45,243 nucleotides of DNA, from positions 1 through 45,243 of the forward strand of contig CALGCG010000098.1 of NCBI GenBank assembly GCA_937884485.1, given 5' to 3'. Both the position numbers and the translations under genes were made by a program. The notes below the pieces were generated by a model. The model was given only the letters and a program-made list of their open reading frames with translations. It was not told the origin of the DNA and ran no database searches. This document shows, piece by piece, positions 18,128 through 26,378 of the stretch. This stretch comes from an uncultured Bacteroidales bacterium (GTDB taxonomy: Bacteria; Bacteroidota; Bacteroidia; Bacteroidales; P3). The first letter of the stretch is position 1; each line of letters opens with the position of its first letter.

Positions 18128-19018
18128 ATGAAAAATGTGCGTTTTTCCCAGATGAGTCTGGAAGATAGAAAAAAATATAATGCCAAGCTAATAGGGATTC
18201 TGAAAAAAATTATGGCGATTTGTGAAGAAAACAACATCCGTTGGTTTGTGGGGTATGGTGGCTGTATTGGAGCAATCAGACATAAGGGATGTATACCATG
18301 GGATGATGATGTTGATGTTTGTATGCCAAGGCCGGATTATGATAGATTTGTGGAGATATGTAAAAAAACGGATTTGGGTGATTACGAATTGGCCAGAATA
18401 GGTGTGACCCCCTATTATTATGAGTATTTTGTACGTGTTTTTGACAAAAACAGTACAATTCTTTTTGCTCCGTGGCATAGACACGTGAGTGGTATTTTTG
18501 TTGATATTTTTCCGTTAGATGGAGCTGCTGATGGGAATATTTATAGAAATTATAAGCATTTTATTTTTTGGCAAAAAATTTTACGACATTCTCACCATGG
18601 GTTCCCGAAATCCAAACGTAGGGAATTATTGAAATCGGGTGGATACCGTGGTTATTTTGTTTCTGCTTTCACTTCTTGGTTTAGAAAACCACTACAAGAA
18701 ATTAGTGTAAGAAAAATTGAGAAAATAACTCGAAGATATTCATATGAGGATAGTGAGTATTGTACGTTTTATTTTGATGTATATGGTATGAGGCATGTTA
18801 TTCCTAAAAAATGGATTGAAGATACTATTTGGGTTCCATTTGAAGATATACAAATACGTATTCCCAAGTATTACCATGAGTACTTAACACACTTGTATGG
18901 AGATTATATGACACCACCTCCTGTTGAAAAAAGAGACGATAGACATGCATTTGCTTTCATTGATATGGAAAAAAGATGGTCATTGGACGAAATAAGAAAA
19001 GAATTATCAAAGGAATAA
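18128..19018 (+). CDS. LicD-family phosphotransferase (second copy)
   Basis: A 296-residue LicD protein with the signature GYGGCIGAIRHKGCIPWDDD (43-61), continuing VDV, plus HVSGIFVDIFPLDG and the C-terminal YLTHLYGDYMTPPP. It probably transfers phosphocholine or another phospho-alcohol to a sugar hydroxyl. It is 55 residues longer than the LicD at 12451, and the two are not close copies, so they may act on different positions or donors. The next gene is a LicA-like kinase (47 bp), giving a LicD-LicA-LicC order. Confidence 0.9.
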   Translation: MKNVRFSQMSLEDRKKYNAKLIGILKKIMAICEENNIRWFVGYGGCIGAIRHKGCIPWDDDVDVCMPRPDYDRFVEICKKTDLGDYELARIGVTPYYYEYFVRVFDKNSTILFAPWHRHVSGIFVDIFPLDGAADGNIYRNYKHFIFWQKILRHSHHGFPKSKRRELLKSGGYRGYFVSAFTSWFRKPLQEISVRKIEKITRRYSYEDSEYCTFYFDVYGMRHVIPKKWIEDTIWVPFEDIQIRIPKYYHEYLTHLYGDYMTPPPVEKRDDRHAFAFIDMEKRWSLDEIRKELSKE

Positions 19019-19065
19019 GTCAATTAAAATCAATATGTAATACTTTCTTTAGATAACAATAAACT

Positions 19066-19998
19066 ATGTCAGAATCAATACAAACAACAGGTGGTATCTT
19101 GCATCCGCAGGACATCGAGTTCATAAACAATTGTATCTGTGAAGTGTTTGGATGCAGTGCTGAGGCGATTACAGAGTTGCAGCCGCTCCAAAAAGGTCTT
19201 TCCAACTCTGTATTGTCATTCAAATACAACGGAGGCAAGTATGTGTTCCGTTACCCCGGCCTCGGATCTGAAATTCTTATCGACCGTGGTCGCGAGTCAA
19301 TCGTGCAAAAACAAATTGAAGATGCTGGTGTTGACACGTCGTTGGTGGCGATGAGTGTCCGCTACGGTTGGCGTATATCCCGCTTTGTGGAAACCCGTAC
19401 CTTCAATTACCATGATGTGAACGATATGGTGAGGGGCATTATCCAGTTGCGCAAGCTACATGCAGTGCGACCCAAGGTGAGATGGGAGTTCGACATCAAG
19501 GAGAAGTGGGAGTCCATTCGCGATATGACCCCTGCTGATAAGTATGGCGAACATTTTGCCGACTTTCCAGAATTCAAGGAGATAAAAGAGCGCATCTACA
19601 AGTTGTACGAATTGGCAAAGACCGATGGCATCAAGAAATGCCTTACACACGGTGACTGCCGCGACGAGAATTTCCTGATCAACAACGAGGAAATTCATCT
19701 AATCGATTGGGAATATGCGGGTTTTGGAGACCCTGGCTTTGACATCGGTTCATACGTATGCGGTGGCGACCATAGCGAAGAAGAGGTGGATAGAATCCTA
19801 TTTACCTATTTTGGACGCAAACCAACAGTAAAGGAACAACGTCACTTCTATGCCTATATTGCTATCACAGGCTTCTTCTATATGCACTGGACGATGTATA
19901 AGGAGTCGCAAGGTCAAATCATTGGCTACCTGAAACCCCAGTGGTACCACTTTGCCAAAGAATATAGTAAAAAAGCCTTGCCATTGTATAACGAGTAA
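19066..19998 (+). CDS. Choline/ethanolamine kinase family protein (LicA-like)
   Basis: A 310-residue aminoglycoside-phosphotransferase/choline-kinase fold protein. Catalytic loop THGDCRDENFL with D197 and N202, and metal-binding LIDWEYAGFGDP with D214. The N-terminal lobe has LQKGLSNSVLSFKYNGGKYVF in place of the usual 'GlTN' nucleotide loop. It would phosphorylate choline (or ethanolamine) in the cytoplasm. The LicC-like nucleotidyltransferase follows after 13 bp. No LicB-like choline transporter is in the window. Confidence 0.85.
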   Translation: MSESIQTTGGILHPQDIEFINNCICEVFGCSAEAITELQPLQKGLSNSVLSFKYNGGKYVFRYPGLGSEILIDRGRESIVQKQIEDAGVDTSLVAMSVRYGWRISRFVETRTFNYHDVNDMVRGIIQLRKLHAVRPKVRWEFDIKEKWESIRDMTPADKYGEHFADFPEFKEIKERIYKLYELAKTDGIKKCLTHGDCRDENFLINNEEIHLIDWEYAGFGDPGFDIGSYVCGGDHSEEEVDRILFTYFGRKPTVKEQRHFYAYIAITGFFYMHWTMYKESQGQIIGYLKPQWYHFAKEYSKKALPLYNE

Positions 19999-20011
19999 AA
20001 AAAGAAGAATT

Positions 20012-20731
20012 ATGACATATATCATTTTATCAGCAGGTAAGGGAACCAAGTTGCAGCCTCTTACTTTGAATCATCCTAAATCGTTGTATAAATTGGATGA
20101 CAAAACTACTATTTTGCAGAGACTGGTCCGAATGATTCGTAAATTTGATGCCGAAGCCGAGATTGTGGTGGTGGTGGGCTATATGTATAAGCAGATTCAG
20201 CGTGAATTGATTGACGATAACGTGAAGTTCGTCCATAACCCGTTCTATTCTGTCACCAGCTCCATGGGCTCTCTGTTGTTTGCCAAAGACTATTTGCAGC
20301 GTGAAAACGTGACCATCATCAATGGTGATATTGTTACGAGCGACAAACTGCTTCAGGATGTGATATGCCAACACACCGACTATCCATGCGTGCTGCTAGA
20401 CAGTACCCATCGCGATGCCAATAAGTACAATGTGCAGGTGCAGGGTGATTTGGTATGTGTGATGAGCAAGAACCTTACCGATTTTATGGGTAACTATGCC
20501 AGCGTGACCAAACTGGATGCCGTGTCGGCCAGGTTCCTCCTTGAACAGTTGAACCAGATGGTGAACGAGGAGATGTACAACCTGTTCTTTGAGGATGCCT
20601 TGGTACAGATGATTTTCCAGAAGAACTTCGAACTGTACTATAAGGATATCAAGGAATATAAATGGACTGAGGTTGATTGCGTGGATGATTTGCTGAAAGC
20701 CCGCCAGATTCAGGCCGAAAGTAAAAAGTAG
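20012..20731 (+). CDS. LicC-like nucleotidyltransferase (CTP:phosphocholine cytidylyltransferase family)
   Basis: A 239-residue sugar-nucleotidyltransferase-fold protein. ILSAGKGTKLQPLT (5-18) is the nucleotide-binding loop and NHPKSL supplies the conserved lysine. INGDIV near residue 110 holds a metal-binding Asp, and EVDCVDDL near 221 the second. Start chosen at ATG 20012; an upstream ATG at 19952 lies inside the previous gene. Placed straight after the LicA-like kinase, it would make CDP-choline for the LicD proteins. Other small nucleotidyltransferases share these motifs, so the substrate rests on context. Confidence 0.8.
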   Translation: MTYIILSAGKGTKLQPLTLNHPKSLYKLDDKTTILQRLVRMIRKFDAEAEIVVVVGYMYKQIQRELIDDNVKFVHNPFYSVTSSMGSLLFAKDYLQRENVTIINGDIVTSDKLLQDVICQHTDYPCVLLDSTHRDANKYNVQVQGDLVCVMSKNLTDFMGNYASVTKLDAVSARFLLEQLNQMVNEEMYNLFFEDALVQMIFQKNFELYYKDIKEYKWTEVDCVDDLLKARQIQAESKK

Positions 20732-20753
20732 TATTGTATATTAAAGAGAGAAA

Positions 20754-21479
20754 ATGAACTATGTAATTATTATAGCAGGTGGAGTTGGCAGTCGCTTGGG
20801 TGCACCAGTTCCGAAGCAGTTTGTGGAGGTGCTTGGCAAGCCTGTGATAGCCTACACAATGGAGCATTTCCAAAAGCATCCCGAGATTGATGCCATTGAA
20901 TTGGTGTGCGTAGATGGTTATCAGGATCATCTGATGGGTATTGCTGAAAAGTATGGCATTACAAAATTCATGAAGATAGTGAAAGGTGGCTCGGAATATG
21001 AGTATTCTATTATGAATGGTGTGGCAGGGCTTGATGGCATTGCTAAGCCGGATGATTTGGTGATAATCCATTGGGCAGCGTCGCCTTTCCTGTCTGAAGA
21101 GATTATTACGGACAATATTCGAGTATGCAAAGAGAAGGGAAATGCCATCACTGCAAGCTATTCCTATCTGCTCTACGGCAGCAATGATGGTGATTGCTCA
21201 AAGAAAGCCATCAATCGTGAATCGTTTATGACGCTTGCCGCTCCACAATCGTTCCGTTACGAAGTCATTACCGACCTGTACAAACAGGTGGAAGAGAAGA
21301 GACTGTTTGAAACAGTTGAAGAGCATCACACCACTGTCTTTATGGCAGAGTTAGGGATACCGCTCTATTTCTCAAAGGGAAGCCATACCAATATCAAGAT
21401 AACCACAAAGGAAGACATTGACTTGTTCTTGGGTTATCAGTTGGCAAAAAATTATAAAGCAGAGCATCCTGAACAATGA
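20754..21479 (+). CDS. IspD/TarI-family cytidylyltransferase
   Basis: A 241-residue protein of the IspD/TarI family. The CTP-binding loop IAGGVGSRLG...PKQF (7-23) is intact, and KITTKEDIDLF near the end is the family's lysine-containing motif. The usual HDAxRPF segment reads HWAASPF (about residues 105-111), so the Asp and Arg of that segment are replaced. This makes MEP cytidylyltransferase activity unlikely and favours another phospho-polyol. It overlaps the SGNH gene by 4 bp (ATGA). With the TagD-like domain at 23545 the locus has three different cytidylyltransferases. Confidence 0.75.
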   Translation: MNYVIIIAGGVGSRLGAPVPKQFVEVLGKPVIAYTMEHFQKHPEIDAIELVCVDGYQDHLMGIAEKYGITKFMKIVKGGSEYEYSIMNGVAGLDGIAKPDDLVIIHWAASPFLSEEIITDNIRVCKEKGNAITASYSYLLYGSNDGDCSKKAINRESFMTLAAPQSFRYEVITDLYKQVEEKRLFETVEEHHTTVFMAELGIPLYFSKGSHTNIKITTKEDIDLFLGYQLAKNYKAEHPEQ

Positions 21480-22051
21480 GTGTCACTGTGGAGAAATGCC
21501 TGCAAGCTTGGACCAATTCGTTGAGGCAAGTGAATGCCAAGGCTGATATTGTTTTCTTTGGCGATTCATTGACCTATTATGGAGACTTCGCCTCGGTATT
21601 CCCCAATAAGATTGTTTGCAACCTTGGTCTGAGGGGCGATACCATTCAAGGAATGATTGACAGGGTAGAACAGGTACGGATATTGGAACCGAAGCAGCTG
21701 TTTCTGATGGCAGGGATTAACGATGTGGCGCATGTTTCGGCTAATGAGTTTGATGTGTTTTATAATCGTTTGATGGATGTTATTTCTCAGGCATTGCCCG
21801 AAGCTGCCATAATGATTCAGACTATGCTTCCTGTCAACAATCAGGATTTCAGTATCAGTTGTAACAACAATCATATTCGCGCATGCAACAGTAGAATTGA
21901 AACGATTGCAGAGAAACGTGGTTTGAACATTTTGGATGTGTACTCATTGTATGAAAAAAATGGATTACTGCCAATGAACTTGACGATAGATGGGCTGCAT
22001 CTTAACACTGGTGCATATCTGCGTTGGTATCAAGCATTGCCAAAGTTTTGA
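21476..22051 (+). CDS. SGNH/GDSL-family hydrolase
   Basis: A 191-residue esterase-fold protein. Block I FFGDSLT with S31, block II NLGLRGD (G51 region), block III AGINDV with N82, and block V DGLHLN with D172 and H175. No signal peptide, so it is cytoplasmic. It could act as an acyl-esterase or thioesterase, or as an acetyl-group-editing enzyme during glycan assembly. Translation is coupled to the IspD-like gene (4-bp overlap), and the MBL-fold gene follows after 6 bp. Confidence 0.85.
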   Translation: MSVTVEKCLQAWTNSLRQVNAKADIVFFGDSLTYYGDFASVFPNKIVCNLGLRGDTIQGMIDRVEQVRILEPKQLFLMAGINDVAHVSANEFDVFYNRLMDVISQALPEAAIMIQTMLPVNNQDFSISCNNNHIRACNSRIETIAEKRGLNILDVYSLYEKNGLLPMNLTIDGLHLNTGAYLRWYQALPKF

Positions 22052-22057
22052 TAGAAC

Positions 22058-22645
22058 ATGATTCAAATCAAAGAAATCGTCAACAGTATATTTACATCCA
22101 AGACTTATATCCTGTACAAAGAAGGAGTGGAGAAGGCTTGGCTTGTGGATATTGGGGACGTAGAGCCTGTGTTAGCTTTTCTTGAAGAAAAACGGATGTT
22201 TGTGGAAGGCGTTTTACTGACACATGCCCATTTTGATCATATTTATGGCGTGGTGTCGTTGGTGGAAAGATTCCCAGAATGTAAAGTCTATTTGACTGAA
22301 TATGCAAAAAAAGCATTGGCTTCAGACAAACTGAATATGTCGAGATACCATGAAAATCCTATTTCATACGAAGGGAAGAATGTGTATGTAGTGCATGAAG
22401 GTGACGAAATCCGACTTTTTGAAGACGAACCTCCCATGCATTTTTATGAAACTCCCGGCCATAACCCAGGTTGTCTGACTATAGTTCTTGATGATTTGAT
22501 TTTTACAGGTGATGCCTATATACCTGGTGTAGGGGCAAATACACAATTACCTCATGCCAACAAGGAATTGGCATATCAATCAATGGAAAGAATATTAAAA
22601 TTGGCTGAAGGTAAAACAATTCTTTCAGGTCATTATGTACAATAA
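22058..22645 (+). CDS. Metallo-beta-lactamase-fold hydrolase
   Basis: A 195-residue MBL-fold protein. THAHFDH gives H56, H58, D60, H61; H135 in PGHNPG, D152 in FTGDAY and H192 in SGHYVQ complete a two-metal site like that of glyoxalase II. Glyoxalase-II-like proteins hydrolyse thioesters, so acyl-ACP or acyl-CoA hydrolysis is possible here, given that FabD follows after 16 bp and a carrier protein lies in the locus. Its true substrate is unknown. Confidence 0.8.
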   Translation: MIQIKEIVNSIFTSKTYILYKEGVEKAWLVDIGDVEPVLAFLEEKRMFVEGVLLTHAHFDHIYGVVSLVERFPECKVYLTEYAKKALASDKLNMSRYHENPISYEGKNVYVVHEGDEIRLFEDEPPMHFYETPGHNPGCLTIVLDDLIFTGDAYIPGVGANTQLPHANKELAYQSMERILKLAEGKTILSGHYVQ

Positions 22646-22661
22646 ATATAATATAAAATTT

Positions 22662-23534
22662 ATGGCAAAAGCATACGTATTCCCAGGTCAGGGAGCCCAG
22701 TTTGTCGGAATGGGCAAAGATCTATATAAAAGTAATCCCAAAGCCAAAGAGCTTTTTGATAAAGCCAACGAAATCCTTGGCTACCGCATTACCAACATCA
22801 TGTTTGACGGCACCGATGAGGACCTGAAGCAAACAAAAGTGACTCAGCCTGCAGTGTTCCTGCATTCAGTTATCACAGCACTCTGCTTGGATGACTTCAA
22901 ACCTGACATGGTGGCAGGTCACTCTTTGGGAGAATTTTCTGCACTTACTGCAGCTGGTGCACTGACCTTTGAGGACGGCCTTCGCTTGGTCTATGCCCGT
23001 GCTATGGCTATGCAAAAAGCCTGTGAGGCTGCCCACTCAACCATGGCTGCTATTATAGGCTTGCCCGATGAGGACATCGAGAAGATCTGCGCAGAAGTCA
23101 GCAGTGAAGGCAACGTGGTCGTCCCAGCTAATTACAATAGTCCTGGTCAGGTGGTCATCTCCGGTAATGTGGAAGCTATCAAGGAGGCCTGCGCCAAGCT
23201 GAAAGAGGCCGGTGCCAAGCGTGCCTTGCCGTTGGCAGTGGGTGGTGCTTTCCATTCACCATTGATGGAACCCGCCCGCATTGAGTTGGCTGCCGCCATC
23301 GAGAAAGCTCCTGTCAACAACCCCATCTGCCCAGTGTATCAAAACGTGGATGCACTGCCACACACCGACCCTGTGGAAATCAAAGATAACCTATTGAAAC
23401 AACTCACCGCTCCCGTTCGTTGGACACAGAGCGTCATTAATATGAAAAACGAGGGTATGACAGAGTTTGTGGAGTGTGGTCCAGGACAGGTGCTGACAGG
23501 ATTGATCGGAAGAATAGTTAAAGCGATTTTTTGA
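22662..23534 (+). CDS. Malonyl-CoA:ACP transacylase (FabD)
   Basis: A 290-residue FabD. VFPGQGAQ (6-13), the nucleophile S88 in GHSLGEFS, R113 for malonyl carboxylate binding, H198 in GAFHSPLM. ATG 22662 is chosen; an upstream ATG at 22635 overlaps the MBL gene and adds nine residues outside the family pattern. It loads malonyl groups on carrier proteins, which the two KAS III enzymes in this locus need. It is more GC-rich than its neighbours and reads like a housekeeping gene, so it may be a relocated or duplicate chromosomal fabD. Confidence 0.93.
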   Translation: MAKAYVFPGQGAQFVGMGKDLYKSNPKAKELFDKANEILGYRITNIMFDGTDEDLKQTKVTQPAVFLHSVITALCLDDFKPDMVAGHSLGEFSALTAAGALTFEDGLRLVYARAMAMQKACEAAHSTMAAIIGLPDEDIEKICAEVSSEGNVVVPANYNSPGQVVISGNVEAIKEACAKLKEAGAKRALPLAVGGAFHSPLMEPARIELAAAIEKAPVNNPICPVYQNVDALPHTDPVEIKDNLLKQLTAPVRWTQSVINMKNEGMTEFVECGPGQVLTGLIGRIVKAIF

Positions 23535-23544
23535 CAAGATTATT

Positions 23545-24882
23545 ATGAAAAAGGTCATTACCTATGGAACATACGATTTGTTCCACTATGGTCATCAACG
23601 TCTTTTGGAACGAGCCAAAGCACTTGGTGACTATCTGATTGTTGGCGTCACTACCGATAATTTCGACCTTGAACGAGGCAAAATGAGTACCTGCAACAAT
23701 GTGATGGAGCGCATTGAGGCAGTAAAAGCCACAGGACTTGCCGATCAAATTGTAATCGAGGAGTATAAAGGGCAGAAGATTGACGACATCCAAAAATATG
23801 GTGTTGATATCTTTGCCATTGGCTCAGATTGGGAAGGATATTTCGATTACCTTAAAGAGTATTGCAATGTGGTTTACCTGCCCCGTACCCAAGGCATCAG
23901 TAGTACTCAGTTGAGAGAAGAACGACCTATGGTAAAGATTGGCGTAATCGGTACTGGCAGTATTGCCAGCCGTTTTGTGCCTGAATCTAAATTTGTGAAC
24001 AGCAACGTCATCACGGCTGCATATAACCAGAACCAAGAAGAGTGTGAAGAGTTCTGCAAGAAGTACGAACTTCAATGTGTGACCTCAGAACAAGAATTAT
24101 ATGAGCATTGTGATGCCGTATATATTGCTTCACCTCATTATACGCACTACGATTATGTGAAGAATGCTCTGTTGGCTGGGAAACATGTGCTGTGTGAAAC
24201 GCCTTTTGTGTTTAGCAAAGCACAGGCAGAAGAGCTGTATGAATTGGCCGAACAGAAAAAACGTGTGCTGATGGTTGCCTTGAAGACAGCCTATTGTCCT
24301 GCTTTTGTACACCTTGTGTCGCTGCTCAAATCGGGAGCTATTGGTGATATTGTAGAGGTAAACGCATCCGTAACCACACTCACAGACGAGAGTTCGGAAA
24401 AATTAGACAGTAATAGGTTTGGCGGTAGTATGAGCGAGAACGCTTGTTTCCCGCTTTTACCCATATTCAAGTTTTTCGGCACTGATTACAAGAACATCAA
24501 CTTTTATAGCAAAATGAAGAATGATGTTGATATGTTTACAAAGGCTGTGTTTAGGTACGACCATGCAGTTGCATCATTTCAGGTAGGATTAGGTGTTAAG
24601 ACGGAAGGTTCGATGACAATAGCGGGGACAAAAGGTTATGCCTACGTACCAGCCCCCTGGTGGAAAACAGACTATTTTGAGCTGCGCTTCGAAGACCAAA
24701 ACCAAAATAAAAAATTTTTTCACACTTTCGCTGGTGATGGCTTGCGGTATGAGATTAAGGATTTTGTGACAGCTATTATATCCAAAGAGTTTTTTTACTC
24801 AAAAGTTAATAAAAAAGAAAATATTATGATGGCGAAAGTACAAGAAGAATATCTTGGCGGAAAAAAACTATATAAGATATAG
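23545..24882 (+). CDS. Fusion: TagD-like cytidylyltransferase + Gfo/Idh/MocA oxidoreductase
   Basis: A 445-residue two-domain protein. Residues 1-126 are a glycerol-3-phosphate cytidylyltransferase-like domain: TYGTYDLFHYGH with H14 and H17, and RTQGISST (114-121). From about 129 a second domain starts with the Rossmann loop GVIGTGSIA (133-141) and ETPF (EKP-like motif), typical of Gfo/Idh/MocA NAD(P)-dependent oxidoreductases. The fusion could reduce a keto-sugar or triose phosphate and activate the product with CTP, supplying a CDP-polyol to the TagF-like or LicD enzymes. It lies 10 bp after fabD and 11 bp before a GT2 gene. Confidence 0.85.
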   Translation: MKKVITYGTYDLFHYGHQRLLERAKALGDYLIVGVTTDNFDLERGKMSTCNNVMERIEAVKATGLADQIVIEEYKGQKIDDIQKYGVDIFAIGSDWEGYFDYLKEYCNVVYLPRTQGISSTQLREERPMVKIGVIGTGSIASRFVPESKFVNSNVITAAYNQNQEECEEFCKKYELQCVTSEQELYEHCDAVYIASPHYTHYDYVKNALLAGKHVLCETPFVFSKAQAEELYELAEQKKRVLMVALKTAYCPAFVHLVSLLKSGAIGDIVEVNASVTTLTDESSEKLDSNRFGGSMSENACFPLLPIFKFFGTDYKNINFYSKMKNDVDMFTKAVFRYDHAVASFQVGLGVKTEGSMTIAGTKGYAYVPAPWWKTDYFELRFEDQNQNKKFFHTFAGDGLRYEIKDFVTAIISKEFFYSKVNKKENIMMAKVQEEYLGGKKLYKI

Positions 24883-24893
24883 AAGTTAAATAT

Positions 24894-25784
24894 ATGATTA
24901 CCGTAATTACACCAACGTATAAGCGTCATAAATATCTAAAAAACGCTATCGATTCCGTATTGTCGCAAACTTATACGGATTTTGAGATGATTATTGTGGA
25001 TGATAATCCTCCTGGATCGGACGAAAGAATCATGACTGAAGAGTTGTTGAAAAAAGTAATTGACCCGAGAATTCATTATGTTCAGAATGAAAATAATCTT
25101 GGAGGTGCAGGTTCACGAAATGTGGCCATAGATTTAGCAAAGGGCGAGTATGTCGCTTTTCTTGACGATGACGACATGTATCTTCCTGATAGGTTGAAGG
25201 TTCAGGTAGAAGCCATGATGGCCAACAATTGGGAAGTGAGTGTGATGGATGGGGCCACGTTCCAATATGAAACAGGTGAGCCTGTTTCGGAACGCCATCA
25301 GCACCTGTGGGATGGTATGACGAATGATGAGTTGATTCGCAGTCATTTGATGTATCATATTTCGGGTACCAACTCCTTTATGTTTCGCACCGATTTCATC
25401 AGGGGGATAGGCGGGTTCGATATTGTGCCATCCTGTCAAGAGTACATCTTGATGCAGAAGGCGTTGGATGCAAAACCACGGTTCGGATATCTGCCGGTTA
25501 CGCTGATTAAAAACTTTCAGCATAATGGTGACCAGATATCCACTGGTCCAAAGAAACTGGCAGGGCAGAAGATGCTTATAGAGAACAAAAGGAAATATTT
25601 CAACCTTCTGACACAAGCCGAAAGAAGACAGGTACTGTGCCGCCATCATGGGGTGCTGTTCTTTGTGTATTACAAGATGCATAAGTATCTGCACGCTACT
25701 TGGGAGGCTTTTCTGTGTTTCTTCACTTCACCTTCAAATGCCGTTAAGTGGGTGAAAGAGTACAAAGGAAAAATAACAGCATAA
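24894..25784 (+). CDS. GT2-family glycosyltransferase
   Basis: A 296-residue GT-A transferase. MITVITPTYKRH at the start, IIVDDN (33-38) for nucleotide binding and FLDDDD (89-94) as the DxD motif, then SRNVAID. The C-terminal basic region (VLCRHHGVLFFVYYKMHKYL) may bind the membrane. It would add a sugar to the repeat unit. The stop codon directly abuts the next gene's start (no gap), so they are cotranscribed. Confidence 0.9.
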   Translation: MITVITPTYKRHKYLKNAIDSVLSQTYTDFEMIIVDDNPPGSDERIMTEELLKKVIDPRIHYVQNENNLGGAGSRNVAIDLAKGEYVAFLDDDDMYLPDRLKVQVEAMMANNWEVSVMDGATFQYETGEPVSERHQHLWDGMTNDELIRSHLMYHISGTNSFMFRTDFIRGIGGFDIVPSCQEYILMQKALDAKPRFGYLPVTLIKNFQHNGDQISTGPKKLAGQKMLIENKRKYFNLLTQAERRQVLCRHHGVLFFVYYKMHKYLHATWEAFLCFFTSPSNAVKWVKEYKGKITA

Positions 25785-26378
25785 ATGATGGAAAAGAAAA
25801 AACTAAGCACTACTTATAAACTGCTCCGTGCGTTGGGCTTCAACTATTCCGAAGAAGAATATGGCGATGTAAGCTTGTGGCGGGTTATTAAGCAGTTCTT
25901 CAAAAATATACATCTGAAGCATTTGGAAAAGATGCTCGACAGATTTTATTTGGAGCCCTTTGCGCCACGTAGGTTGCGCCCAATTTTGATACGAAAAATG
26001 GGATGCCATGTGGGTAAAAACACTTTCTTTGGCGACTATGTAAGAATGGACACCAGTTATGCTGATATGATATACATTGGCGACTATACCCATATCACCA
26101 GCGGTTGCCGTTTGCTGTGTCACCAGCGTGATTTAACTAGCTATTGTGTGGGTGACAATGCTGCTGAGTTGGGTTACAGAACGGGTGAAATTCATATAGG
26201 CAAAGGTGTTATGGTGGGTATGGAAACCTTGATAATGCCAGGTGTGACCATCGGCGATGGAGCCATTATAGGAGCAGGTTCAATTGTTACAAAAGATATC
26301 CCTGCATGGACAATAGCCACTGGAAGACCCGCAAGAGTAGTGAGATCAATACCCGAACGTGAAATGGGAAAACAATGA
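25785..26378 (+). CDS. Hexapeptide-repeat O-acetyltransferase
   Basis: A 197-residue left-handed beta-helix acyltransferase of the maltose/galactoside O-acetyltransferase type. Hexapeptide turns run from about residue 76 to 175 (VGKNTFFGDY, MIYIGDYTHI, IHIGKGVMVG, VTIGDGAIIGAGS), with the loop containing H113 (LLCHQRD). It has an unusual 65-residue N-terminal helix-rich extension. It transfers an acetyl group from acetyl-CoA to a sugar. An ATG three bases later (25788) is also a possible start. The 3' end overlaps the PIG-L gene by 4 bp. Confidence 0.88.
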   Translation: MMEKKKLSTTYKLLRALGFNYSEEEYGDVSLWRVIKQFFKNIHLKHLEKMLDRFYLEPFAPRRLRPILIRKMGCHVGKNTFFGDYVRMDTSYADMIYIGDYTHITSGCRLLCHQRDLTSYCVGDNAAELGYRTGEIHIGKGVMVGMETLIMPGVTIGDGAIIGAGSIVTKDIPAWTIATGRPARVVRSIPEREMGKQ

